Of a stretch of DNA of 19,113 nt, positions 1-5,671 are shown in pieces. The stretch is from JBOGJI01 sp050747865 (GTDB lineage: Bacteria; Acidobacteriota; Thermoanaerobaculia; Multivoradales; JAHEKO01). The notes under the pieces were generated by a model, which was not told the DNA's origin, searched no databases, and worked only from the letters and a program-made list of their open reading frames with translations. Both the position numbers and the translations under genes were made by a program. The stretch is taken from positions 1 to 19,113 of the forward strand of contig JBOGJI010000254.1 in NCBI GenBank assembly GCA_050747865.1, written 5' to 3'. Every line of letters starts with the position of its first letter. Position 1 is the stretch's first letter.

Positions 1-1029
1 CTCCTTAAGCCGCCGTATCGCCTTCTTCGAGGGCTGCGCGCTCAAGACCCGGCGGCCGGTGGTGATCTGCTCGACCGCTCTGAAGGTGTACCCCAGAAAG
101 TCGAACGGCTCTCGCCACACGTTGCACAGCCGGGTCTTGTCCGGGTGGATCGTCAGGCCGATGTTAGCCAGCCACCGCGAGATCAGCTCCAGGCTCTCGC
201 GAGCCTGGGCATGGCTGCGGCAGAGGATGACGAAATCATCGGCATAGGAGACGATCAGCCCCAGGCGCTGTGTTGCTCCCGTGGCACGCCAGTGGTGCAC
301 CAAGCGATTGATGTAGATATTGGCCAGGAGGGGTGAGATCACCCCGCCCTGGGGAACTCCCTGTTTGCTCTTCTTGCCGCCCGTCTTCCGCCAGCGGCCC
401 GAGTCATCTTGCTCGTCCACCGGGGATTTCAGCCACAGCTTGATGAGGCGCAGGATCTTCCCGTCGGCGATCCGACGCGCCACGGCCTTCAGCAGATACC
501 CATGGGGAATCGTGTCGAAGTACTGGGCAATGTCGGCGTCGACGACGTGGGTCTGGCCTGCATACAAACGCTCGCGCACCTGCTGCAGCGCGTCGTGAGC
601 GCTGCGCCCAGGGCGGTACCCGTACACGTTGTCCTCGAAGTCGGCTTCGAAGATCGGCTCGAGAAACAGCACGACGGCGGTCTGCACCACCCGGTCCCGA
701 ATCGTCGGGATGCCGAGCGGCCGCTCGCCACCGCCGGGCTTGGGGATCTTCACCCGCCGCACCGGGTGCGGACGGTATCGCTCCTCTACGAGCTCCTCGC
801 GGAGCTCACCCAGCCACCGGTCGACGCCGTACGCCTCGATGTCCGCAAACCGGATTCCGTCGATCCCGGGCGCGCCGCGGTTGGCTTTCGCCATCGCGTA
901 GGCGCGGACCAACGTCTCCGGCCAGTACACCTTGTCGTACAGCGTGTAGAACCGGAAGTCGGGCTCCTGCTTGGCCTTCTCGTATAGCTTCTTGCGGAGT
1001 CGCTCGACTCGTTCGGGTTCTAGACTCAT
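1..1029 (-). CDS. ltrA: group II intron reverse transcriptase/maturase (partial, C-terminus beyond window)
   Basis: Intron-encoded protein that would copy the spliced intron RNA into DNA during retrohoming and help it fold. I translated the minus strand from the ATG at 1029: 343 codons stay open to the window edge. Visible RT blocks are the N-terminal RGAPGIDG (about residues 51-58), KPGGGERPLGIP (97-108), the first catalytic aspartate region DADIAQYFD (164-172), QGGVISPLLANIYIN (227-241) and the signature YADDFVILCR (262-271), which carries the catalytic Asp pair. The piece ends after the FLGYTF segment (311-316), so the thumb/maturase domain X and any HNH endonuclease lie off the left edge. 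The start follows about 550 nt of intron-like non-coding sequence. The visible part is intact, with no frameshift. Family assignment is secure; the intron subclass is not determined. Confidence 0.95.
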   Translation of the reverse strand, partial: MSLEPERVERLRKKLYEKAKQEPDFRFYTLYDKVYWPETLVRAYAMAKANRGAPGIDGIRFADIEAYGVDRWLGELREELVEERYRPHPVRRVKIPKPGGGERPLGIPTIRDRVVQTAVVLFLEPIFEADFEDNVYGYRPGRSAHDALQQVRERLYAGQTHVVDADIAQYFDTIPHGYLLKAVARRIADGKILRLIKLWLKSPVDEQDDSGRWRKTGGKKSKQGVPQGGVISPLLANIYINRLVHHWRATGATQRLGLIVSYADDFVILCRSHAQARESLELISRWLANIGLTIHPDKTRLCNVWREPFDFLGYTFRAVEQITTGRRVLSAQPSKKAIRRLKE

Positions 1030-1576
1030 CGTCAATCCCGGTCTTCGCCTCCATCCAAAGCGCGCCAGAACCAGGGCTCCTTCCCTCCACCGGCGTTACC
1101 CGGCTTCCTCGGTACTACGAGCCCCTCCGACTCCCACTGCGGCCCGAGAACGACGTTTCCGCCTCCCCGGTCGGCGGTCGCAACCCGCCACCGCAGTGGG
1201 CCTCTCACGTTGCCTTGAAGACCTTCCGCACATGCCGCCCCCACTACCCCGGCTGGAGACGGCGGGTTCTCTCGACGGTTGCTCCCCCGCCGCCCAACGG
1301 CCTTCCCCTTCTGACAGGAGGGTCGGCTCCAGCAAGAAACTTTCGGGGCCTGCTCAGGGTTCACTCGCGTTGCGGCCTGTGCGGTTGCCCCCTGGACTTG
1401 CTCCAGGTGTTCCGGAGGCTTCAGCCGGGCGGTTACCCGCATCGACTGCGCCGGCGGCTACCGGGGTGTACCGACAACTCCCCGCGCGGGACTCGCACCC
1501 GCTGGCCTTCAAGACCCGGTGGTTTCCGAAGCTCTGTCTGTTGATCAGATCATCGTAAACCTCCTTCGTGACGCAC
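1030..1576 (-). ncRNA. group II intron 5' RNA part (domains I-III and start of IV), 5' boundary approximate
   Basis: This stretch has no convincing gene. Reading the minus strand into the reverse transcriptase, it is GC-rich, strongly self-complementary and contains segments typical of bacterial group II intron domain I, such as GGGAGTCGGAGGGGCTCGTA followed by CCGGGTAACGCCGG. Its length, about 470-550 nt, fits an intron whose ORF sits in domain IV. The 5' splice site should read GTGYG. Two candidates exist: GTGCG starting at 1576 (minus) and GTGCG starting at 1498. I favour 1576 because intron-like sequence continues past 1498, but no exon-binding-site pairing was confirmed. Domains V and VI would be beyond the left edge. 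The intron therefore sits directly upstream of the HicB-like gene and points away from it. Confidence 0.65.
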
Positions 1577-1612
1577 TGCCAGACGCCTTTGGCTGAGCTA
1601 GAAGGGAGACCC

Positions 1613-1981
1613 ATGCGCTATCCGGTTGTGATCGAGCCCGGCACGGAGTCAGAGGCCTGGGGCGTGATCGTCCCCGACCTGCCGGGATGCTTCTCGGCCG
1701 GCGATACGTTGGATGAAGCGCAGCGCGCCACCGAAGAGGCGGCAGCTGCCTGGATCGACGCCGCCCTCGACGCTGGCGAGGCGATCCCCGCACCGTCGGA
1801 CTTCGACACGATCCGCAGCATGGAGGAGTACGAGGGTTGGCTTCTCGGTGTCGTCGAGGTCGACCCCGGACTCTTGGACGACACCGTGGAGCGCGTCAAC
1901 ATCACGCTGCCGCGCCGCGTACTGCTGCGTGCAATAACAAGCGTGTTATACTTGCGCAGTGTGGAGGGTTGTCTACCTTGA
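1613..1981 (+). CDS. hicB: HicB-family antitoxin, C-terminus replaced (orphan)
   Basis: HicB antitoxins neutralise the HicA mRNA interferase and usually bind their own promoter through a C-terminal DNA-binding domain. The first ~107 residues are a clear HicB: MRYPVVIEPG start, a GVIVPDLPGCFSAGDT core (17-32), the EEAAAAWIDAAL helix (41-52) and ITLPRRVLLRAI (97-108), the beginning of the ribbon-helix-helix. The expected helices after this point are absent. The frame instead runs through about 14 unrelated residues that overlap the promoter and start of the next gene. The start at 1613 has a GAAGGGA ribosome site 6-12 bases upstream; an ORF extension to 1568 has no family similarity. No HicA is visible on either side: the upstream neighbour is a group II intron and the downstream one is a higBA-type pair. 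It is probably a non-functional or toxin-less remnant. Confidence 0.85.
   Translation: MRYPVVIEPGTESEAWGVIVPDLPGCFSAGDTLDEAQRATEEAAAAWIDAALDAGEAIPAPSDFDTIRSMEEYEGWLLGVVEVDPGLLDDTVERVNITLPRRVLLRAITSVLYLRSVEGCLP
1934..1958 (+). promoter_or_regulatory. higBA promoter with near-perfect palindromic operator over the -10 box
   Basis: A 16-bp inverted repeat at 1934-1949, ATAACA-nGCn-TGTTAT (14 of 16 positions symmetric), overlaps a good -10 hexamer TATACT at 1947-1952. The expected transcription start is near 1959, which is the first base of the toxin GTG codon. A symmetric site on the -10 box is the standard arrangement for autorepression by an XRE antitoxin. The -35 region is weak. This is inferred from sequence only. 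Confidence 0.65.
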
Positions 1982-2291
1982 AGAAGCGGAGCAGGAACGG
2001 TCGATGCTGCCGAAACCGGAGCGCAACGCACTGATTCACGCCGACGAGAAGCTCGAGGCGTTCGGGCCCCAGCTCGGCTACCCGCACACCAGCTCGGTCC
2101 GTGGTTTCCCCGCTCTGCGCGAACTCCGGCCCAGAGCGGGACCAAGTCCATGGCGCACCCTCTACCTGCAGCTCGGTCAGGCCTTTGTCGTCGCCGCGAT
2201 CGCACCAGACGGCGAGAGCGACCGACGGGATTCGAGCGCGCTGCACGTCAAGCCGTCGCCAGGTTGGCGAAGCTGGAGGATAACTAGATGA
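1959..2291 (+). CDS. higB: RelE/HigB-type toxin (phage-derived Gp49-like), C-terminal frameshift
   Basis: Members of this family are ribosome-dependent mRNA interferases held inactive by the downstream XRE antitoxin. The protein starts at a GTG (MWRVVYLEEAEQE) and shows the family core KLEAFGPQLGYPHTSSVRG (about 31-49), LRELRPRAG and FVVAAIAPDGESDR. After the aspartate-arginine pair the frame breaks from the family. In the track frame the last ~20 residues are unrelated (RDSSALHV...), whereas one extra G in the GGG run at 2227-2229 would give GFERAARQAVARLAKLEDN and a TAG at 2285-2287, directly abutting the antitoxin ATG. A one-base deletion, or a sequencing error, is therefore very likely. 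If real, the toxin tail is altered and activity may be reduced. The predicted transcript is leaderless. Confidence 0.85.
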   Translation: MWRVVYLEEAEQERSMLPKPERNALIHADEKLEAFGPQLGYPHTSSVRGFPALRELRPRAGPSPWRTLYLQLGQAFVVAAIAPDGESDRRDSSALHVKPSPGWRSWRITR

Positions 2292-2611
2292 GCCCAAAGC
2301 TGTCGGAATTGAAGAGCGCGCAGCAGATCCACGAGGAGGAGCTGCGCGATCCGGAGATCCGAGCGGAGTATGAGCGCACGGCGCTAGCTCACGCGGTCGC
2401 CATGCGGATTATCCGGTACCGGGCGGAGCACGGGCTGACGCAGTCGGCGCTGGCGCGCCAGCTCGGCATGCAGCAGCCGGCGATTGCTCGCCTCGAAGCC
2501 GGAGACCACGAGCCGTCACTGGCCACTCTCGCGCGGCTCTCTCAGGGCCTCGGAATCACCTTCCACGTGGACATCACACCCGACGCCGTGGATCTGCGCG
2601 CAACTGCTTGA
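2288..2611 (+). CDS. higA: XRE-family antitoxin (HigA-type)
   Basis: Antitoxin and transcriptional autorepressor partner of the HigB-like toxin just upstream. It has 107 residues. The N-terminal ~35 residues are an acidic helical arm (LKSAQQIHEEELRDPEIRAEYER) as seen in this subfamily. Residues about 39-92 form a five-helix XRE helix-turn-helix with TQSALARQLGMQQPAIARLEAG as the recognition unit, and a short tail contains VDITPDAVDL. The ATG touches the TAG of the repaired toxin frame, so the pair would be translationally coupled. The order toxin then antitoxin is the usual HigBA order. A binding site is suggested by the palindrome at 1934-1949. No defect is visible in this gene. Confidence 0.93.
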   Translation: MSPKLSELKSAQQIHEEELRDPEIRAEYERTALAHAVAMRIIRYRAEHGLTQSALARQLGMQQPAIARLEAGDHEPSLATLARLSQGLGITFHVDITPDAVDLRATA

Positions 2612-2688
2612 GCCCCGGGAAGGCTCGACAACGAAGAGGCCCCCGGAGACGGGGTGCCAGGCATCTCGTTCGGGAATCACGAGGGCCT

Positions 2689-3219
2689 TCACTCCAGAGT
2701 CTTGACCATGATCAGGTCGGCCTGGGGGTCCGATCCGAGCTGGAACACGTGGGAGCCGACGACGACGAACCCCCATCTCTCGTAGAACGCGATGGCCCGG
2801 TCGTTGTGCTCCCAGACGCCGAGCCACACCGTCTTGCAACCCCGCACCGCCGCCTCTTCCAAGCACGCCCGCATGAGCGCCGAGCCGAGTCCGTGACCGA
2901 TCGCGTCGCGCTCGACGTACAGCCGTTCGATCTCGATCGGGTCGGGTCCCGTGACGCTCGGCTCCGGCGCTCCGGTGCGCAGCTTGGCATAGCCGCCGGG
3001 TTCGGTTGCTCCGTCGGCGAAGGCCAGGAAGAACGAACTGTCCGGATCGGCGAGCGCGAACCGCACCCGCTGCAGCGAGAACGCACCCCGCACGTACGCG
3101 TCCATGTCAGACGCCGTGTTGGTCGCGGCGAACGTATCCCGGAAGGTCCGTTCAGCAAGCGCCGCCAAGGTCTCGGCATCGGCCGCCTCGGCACGGCGTA
3201 TTTGGAGTCGTTGCCTCAT
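2689..3219 (-). CDS. GNAT-family N-acetyltransferase
   Basis: Cytosolic acetyltransferase that moves acetyl from acetyl-CoA to an amine; the substrate is not predictable. It has 176 residues, a normal single-domain length. Motif A with the pyrophosphate-binding loop is IEIERLYVERDAIGHGLGSAL (about 96-115, RxxGxG/A variant AIGHGLG), followed by the conserved VWLGVWEHN (131-139) and motif B AIAFYERWGF (142-151). The gene is convergent with the antitoxin gene, with 77 bases between the stops. Its start is about 50 bases from the left att repeat. Before integration it would have lain just downstream of tRNA-Phe on the same strand, so the island separates it from that neighbour. I regard it as chromosomal or old accessory DNA outside the island. 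Confidence 0.93.
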   Translation of the reverse strand: MRQRLQIRRAEAADAETLAALAERTFRDTFAATNTASDMDAYVRGAFSLQRVRFALADPDSSFFLAFADGATEPGGYAKLRTGAPEPSVTGPDPIEIERLYVERDAIGHGLGSALMRACLEEAAVRGCKTVWLGVWEHNDRAIAFYERWGFVVVGSHVFQLGSDPQADLIMVKTLE

Positions 3220-3270
3220 GTACGTCGTTCGGCCAGAACGGACGCGGCGAGGGAGGATACTTCGAAGGAT

Positions 3271-3316
3271 GTGGTGCCCAGGGGCGGAATTGAACCACCG
3301 ACACCGGCATTTTCAG
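3271..3316 (-). repeat. att site: displaced 3' fragment of tRNA-Phe
   Basis: Exact 46-base copy of 12595-12640. On the minus strand it runs from the anticodon loop (CTGAAAA) through the T arm to the encoded CCA. No 5' half of a tRNA is present, so this is the displaced end produced by integration. Identity stops right after TTTTCAG, placing the crossover in or near the anticodon loop. An 8-bp inverted repeat (3303-3310 ACCGGCAT with 3325-3332 ATGCCGGT) spans the junction and may be a core-type integrase site. Confidence 0.93.
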
Positions 3317-3392
3317 GGCTTCGTATGCCGGTTTTAGCCAGTTTGCACTAGATTCCGTCCGGTACCGTAACCACTGTGGCTTCAAGGGGTTT

Positions 3393-3421
3393 GTGGTACA
3401 ATCGGTTTCGTGAGATACCAC
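3393..3421 (+). promoter_or_regulatory. putative integrase promoter with flanking inverted repeat
   Basis: An extended -10 element TGGTACAAT at 3394-3402 (TGn plus TACAAT) lies about 140 bases before the integrase start; the -35 region is poor. GTGGTA (3393-3398) and TACCAC (3416-3421) form an inverted repeat around the predicted start region and could be an operator. The same extended -10 type occurs at 8145-8153. Confidence 0.5.
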
Positions 3422-3435
3422 GAAGGATCGTCGCC

Positions 3436-3468
3436 GTGCGTCCATGTTGCGTCCACCAGTGGACGCAC
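3436..3468. repeat. left arm-type integrase sites (three GCGTCCA motifs)
   Basis: Three copies of a nonamer: GTGCGTCCA at 3436-3444, TTGCGTCCA at 3447-3455 and, inverted, TGGACGCAC at 3460-3468. The same motif recurs four times near the other end (12477-12523). Short repeats clustered inside both att ends, beside a tyrosine integrase, are what arm-type binding sites look like. Confidence 0.65.
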
Positions 3469-3543
3469 GTAACACCGGCATCCTGATTGAACAAGGGCGC
3501 CGCCGAGGCTATCGGCGAGCGCCCCATGGCAGAGGAGGGTGCT

Positions 3544-4812
3544 ATGTCCACCGTCTCCACCACCCCCGAGTCTAGCCCGCTGACGGATAGGAGCGCGCGC
3601 GCGCTCAGGCCCCGTGCGAGCCTCTACGAGGTCCCGGACGGCACCATCGCCGGCCTGAAGCTGCGCGTGATGCCGTCCGGCGCGAAGACCTGGAGCTATC
3701 GCTATCGCGTCGGCCGCGGTGAGCGGCGCGTCTCGCTGGGGCCGTTCCCGGCCCTGGGGCTGCGAGCCGCGCGCGACCTGGCGCGTGACCACCTGCTGGC
3801 TGTCCGGAAAGGTGCTGATCCGTCGGCCGCGCGCCGCTCCGGCCGCGAGGACCCGACGGTGCGCGAGCTGTTCGACGACTGCCTGGAGCGCCACTGGAAG
3901 CGCAGGGCGGCCACCTGGCGCGATATCGAGCGCCTGCTCGCCGGCAACCCCAACGGCCCCTCGCGCGGCGCCATTCCGCGGCACTGGTGGACTCGCCCGG
4001 CTCGTGACATCACACCTCGGGACGTGATCCGGCTCTTGGACGACATCGTCGAGGCCGGTCACCCCGCCACGGCCGACAAAGTCCACGCATTTCTGGGCAA
4101 GATGTTCCGCCACGGTGTGCCGCGCGGCATGGTGGATTCCAATCCGGTTCGTGACGTGCCCAAGCCGCACGGGCTGGTCGTGCGTGACGCCGACCCGCTC
4201 GCGCCCCGGCAGATCCGCAAGCTGTGGTCGGTGCTGACGCGCGAGCACCCCGTGATCGCCGCGTTCTATCGGCTGCGCTTGCTGACGCTCCAGCGCGGCC
4301 GGCAGGTGCGGATGATGCGCTGGGAGGACATCGAGCACACCGAGGACGGCCGCGTGGGCTCCTGGTGGACGGCGCCGGGGTCGTCGACTAAGAACCAGGA
4401 GCCGGATCGCGTCTTCCTGAATGCCCCGGCACGCCGCGAGATCGAGCGCCTGCGCCCGCTCACCGGCGCCGGCGAGTACGTGCTCGCGTCACCGCGCCTT
4501 CCCGGCCAGCCGCTCTCCCCGCTGCAAGGCGGCTCGCGACGCATCCGTGAATCTGCCGGGCTGCCGCACGACTGGGCGCGTGACTTCCGACTGACCGGCA
4601 CAACGTGGCTCGCCGAGCGCGGCGTCTCGCCGCACACCTGCGACCGAGTGCTCGGCCATAAGGTCGCCGGCGTCATCCGTCACTACGACCGCTACAGCTA
4701 CGACGGGCCGAAGCGCGAGGCCGTGACCCGGTGGGGCGACCGGGTGCTGGAGATCCTGCTGCGCCGGAGGGCCGAGCCGGGCAAGGTGGTCGAGATCCGG
4801 GGGCGCGCGTGA
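3544..4812 (+). CDS. int: tyrosine recombinase integrase, P4-type with DUF4102 arm-binding domain
   Basis: Catalyses site-specific integration and excision between the element att and tRNA-Phe. From ATG 3544 (GAGGAGG at 3532-3538) it has 422 residues; a TTG start at 3487 gives 19 extra residues but has poor context. The N-terminal DUF4102-like arm-binding domain is about 27-98 (GLKLRVMPSGAKTWSYRYRVG, VSLGPFPALGL), the core-binding domain about 104-205, and the catalytic domain about 215-400. Active residues visible: Arg251 (LTLQRG), Lys283 (TKNQEPDRV), Arg350, His372 (LGHK) and Tyr381 (HYDRY). The box II motif normally HxxR reads RDFR (347-350), so the first His is Arg; the family tolerates some variation here. 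The stop overlaps the next GTG by four bases. Sites for its arm domain are probably the GCGTCCA motifs at both ends. Confidence 0.95.
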   Translation: MSTVSTTPESSPLTDRSARALRPRASLYEVPDGTIAGLKLRVMPSGAKTWSYRYRVGRGERRVSLGPFPALGLRAARDLARDHLLAVRKGADPSAARRSGREDPTVRELFDDCLERHWKRRAATWRDIERLLAGNPNGPSRGAIPRHWWTRPARDITPRDVIRLLDDIVEAGHPATADKVHAFLGKMFRHGVPRGMVDSNPVRDVPKPHGLVVRDADPLAPRQIRKLWSVLTREHPVIAAFYRLRLLTLQRGRQVRMMRWEDIEHTEDGRVGSWWTAPGSSTKNQEPDRVFLNAPARREIERLRPLTGAGEYVLASPRLPGQPLSPLQGGSRRIRESAGLPHDWARDFRLTGTTWLAERGVSPHTCDRVLGHKVAGVIRHYDRYSYDGPKREAVTRWGDRVLEILLRRRAEPGKVVEIRGRA

Positions 4813-5297
4813 AGCTGCCCACGCCCGCCAATCTTATGGCCTACCTGACGGCCGATCCGAGCGCCGGCGCGGATTTCGACCTGACGGCCCCGAGGCTGCG
4901 CCAGCCGGAGGGGGGGAGCGATCCGACCGCGAGTGAGTTCCTCGACGTCCTGTTCCTGGACGCCGCCGACGTGCCGCGCGCGCACGCGGCCGCGAGGCGT
5001 GGAGGGGCGCCCGAGTGGCGGCGTCGCGTTCTCGCCTGGCGACTGGAAGGTAACTCGCCGCCGCGCCGCGGCCGTGGCCGCCCGCCCGATTATGAGACAG
5101 CGCTCAAGGTTGCGATCATGGGCATGGCCGGGTACACCTGGGCCACGGTCGCGGAGAAGCTCGACACGCAAGCAGAAGGGGTCGAGATACAGGACCTCCA
5201 GCGCAAGACCTTGCGAGCGATCAAGGCGCGACGGAAAATGATCCTAGCCAACCGCGAGTACATGGTCGCCGGCTACCTCGCGGCATTCCCCGAGTGA
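4809..5297 (+). CDS. hypothetical protein with AT-hook-like motif and C-terminal helical region
   Basis: Not assigned to a known family. The GTG start overlaps the integrase stop (GTGA), so translation is probably coupled; the longer frame upstream lies inside int and was discarded. It has 162 residues. Residues 1-65 are acidic and alanine-rich (SEFLDVLFLDAADV). A basic segment WRRRVLAWRLE (70-80) leads to PPRRGRGRPPDYE (84-96), whose RGRP core matches an AT-hook minor-groove binder. The remainder (98-162, ALKVAIMGMAGYTWATVAEKL then a KTLRAIKARRK basic helix) could be a helix-turn-helix. Position after int suggests a DNA-binding accessory factor, possibly for excision or regulation, but this is inference. 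Confidence 0.75.
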   Translation: MKLPTPANLMAYLTADPSAGADFDLTAPRLRQPEGGSDPTASEFLDVLFLDAADVPRAHAAARRGGAPEWRRRVLAWRLEGNSPPRRGRGRPPDYETALKVAIMGMAGYTWATVAEKLDTQAEGVEIQDLQRKTLRAIKARRKMILANREYMVAGYLAAFPE

Positions 5298-5354
5298 CGT
5301 TCGGCGCCTCACCGCCGCGGCTCGACCCCCGCTAGCTCACCGCCACCCAAGATA

Positions 5355-5379
5355 GGCAGAATTCGGCGCGAATTCTGCC
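5355..5379. repeat. 25-bp perfect inverted repeat upstream of the AlpA-like gene
   Basis: GGCAGAATTCG and CGAATTCTGCC, 11-bp perfect arms with a 3-base loop. It lies 57 bases after the AT-hook gene and 49 bases before the AlpA-like ATG. It has no T-run behind it, so an operator is more likely than a terminator. AT content is higher than in the surrounding DNA. Confidence 0.7.
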
Positions 5380-5428
5380 CTTGTGTGCTGCGCGTGCCTT
5401 CGCGAAACTTGAAATCTGGAGGTACGCG

Positions 5429-5668
5429 ATGGCAATCGAAGCAACACTGGCATCCCCGGACAGAGTTTTGCGCCCGGCCGAGTTGTGCGCCTTGCTCGGC
5501 GTAGGCAAGGTCAGCTTGTGGCGATGGGTCGGCGCCGGATTGTTCCCACCGCCGATGCGGCTTGGCCCTGCCGCCACCGGCTGGCGGTGGTCGACCGTGG
5601 AGCGGTGGCTTGACGACCGCGAGAGCGACGCCGAGCAGCGCGCCGCCACCGGGGCGGGGGGAGCGTGA
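5429..5668 (+). CDS. alpA: AlpA/MerR-type small HTH regulator or excisionase
   Basis: Small DNA-binding protein of 79 residues. The AlpA pattern is clear: RVLRPAELCALLGVGKVSLWRWVGAGLFPPPMRLGP (about 12-47), then GWRWSTVERWLDDRE (51-65). AlpA proteins activate integrase genes or act as excision directionality factors in P4-like elements. The ATG at 5429 has GGAGG at 5418-5422; an upstream ATG at 5381 would add 16 residues without ribosome-site support. The stop is three bases from the GTG of the primase gene, so they form an operon. The 25-bp palindrome 49 bases upstream is a candidate operator for it or for another regulator. Confidence 0.9.
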   Translation: MAIEATLASPDRVLRPAELCALLGVGKVSLWRWVGAGLFPPPMRLGPAATGWRWSTVERWLDDRESDAEQRAATGAGGA

Positions 5669-5671
5669 TCG

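Noticed and set aside
1486..1502. T-arm-like hairpin on the minus strand (GCGGG-TGCGAGT-CCCGC)
   Set aside because: No acceptor, D or anticodon arm can be drawn around it; it is better explained as part of the group II intron RNA.
3271..3316. A second tRNA-Phe gene
   Set aside because: Only the 3' half is present; the sequence beyond the anticodon loop does not pair, so it is an att fragment.
2608..3351. 247-codon plus-strand frame over the GNAT gene and the att repeat
   Set aside because: The opposite strand encodes a clear GNAT protein, and the frame reads through a tRNA fragment.
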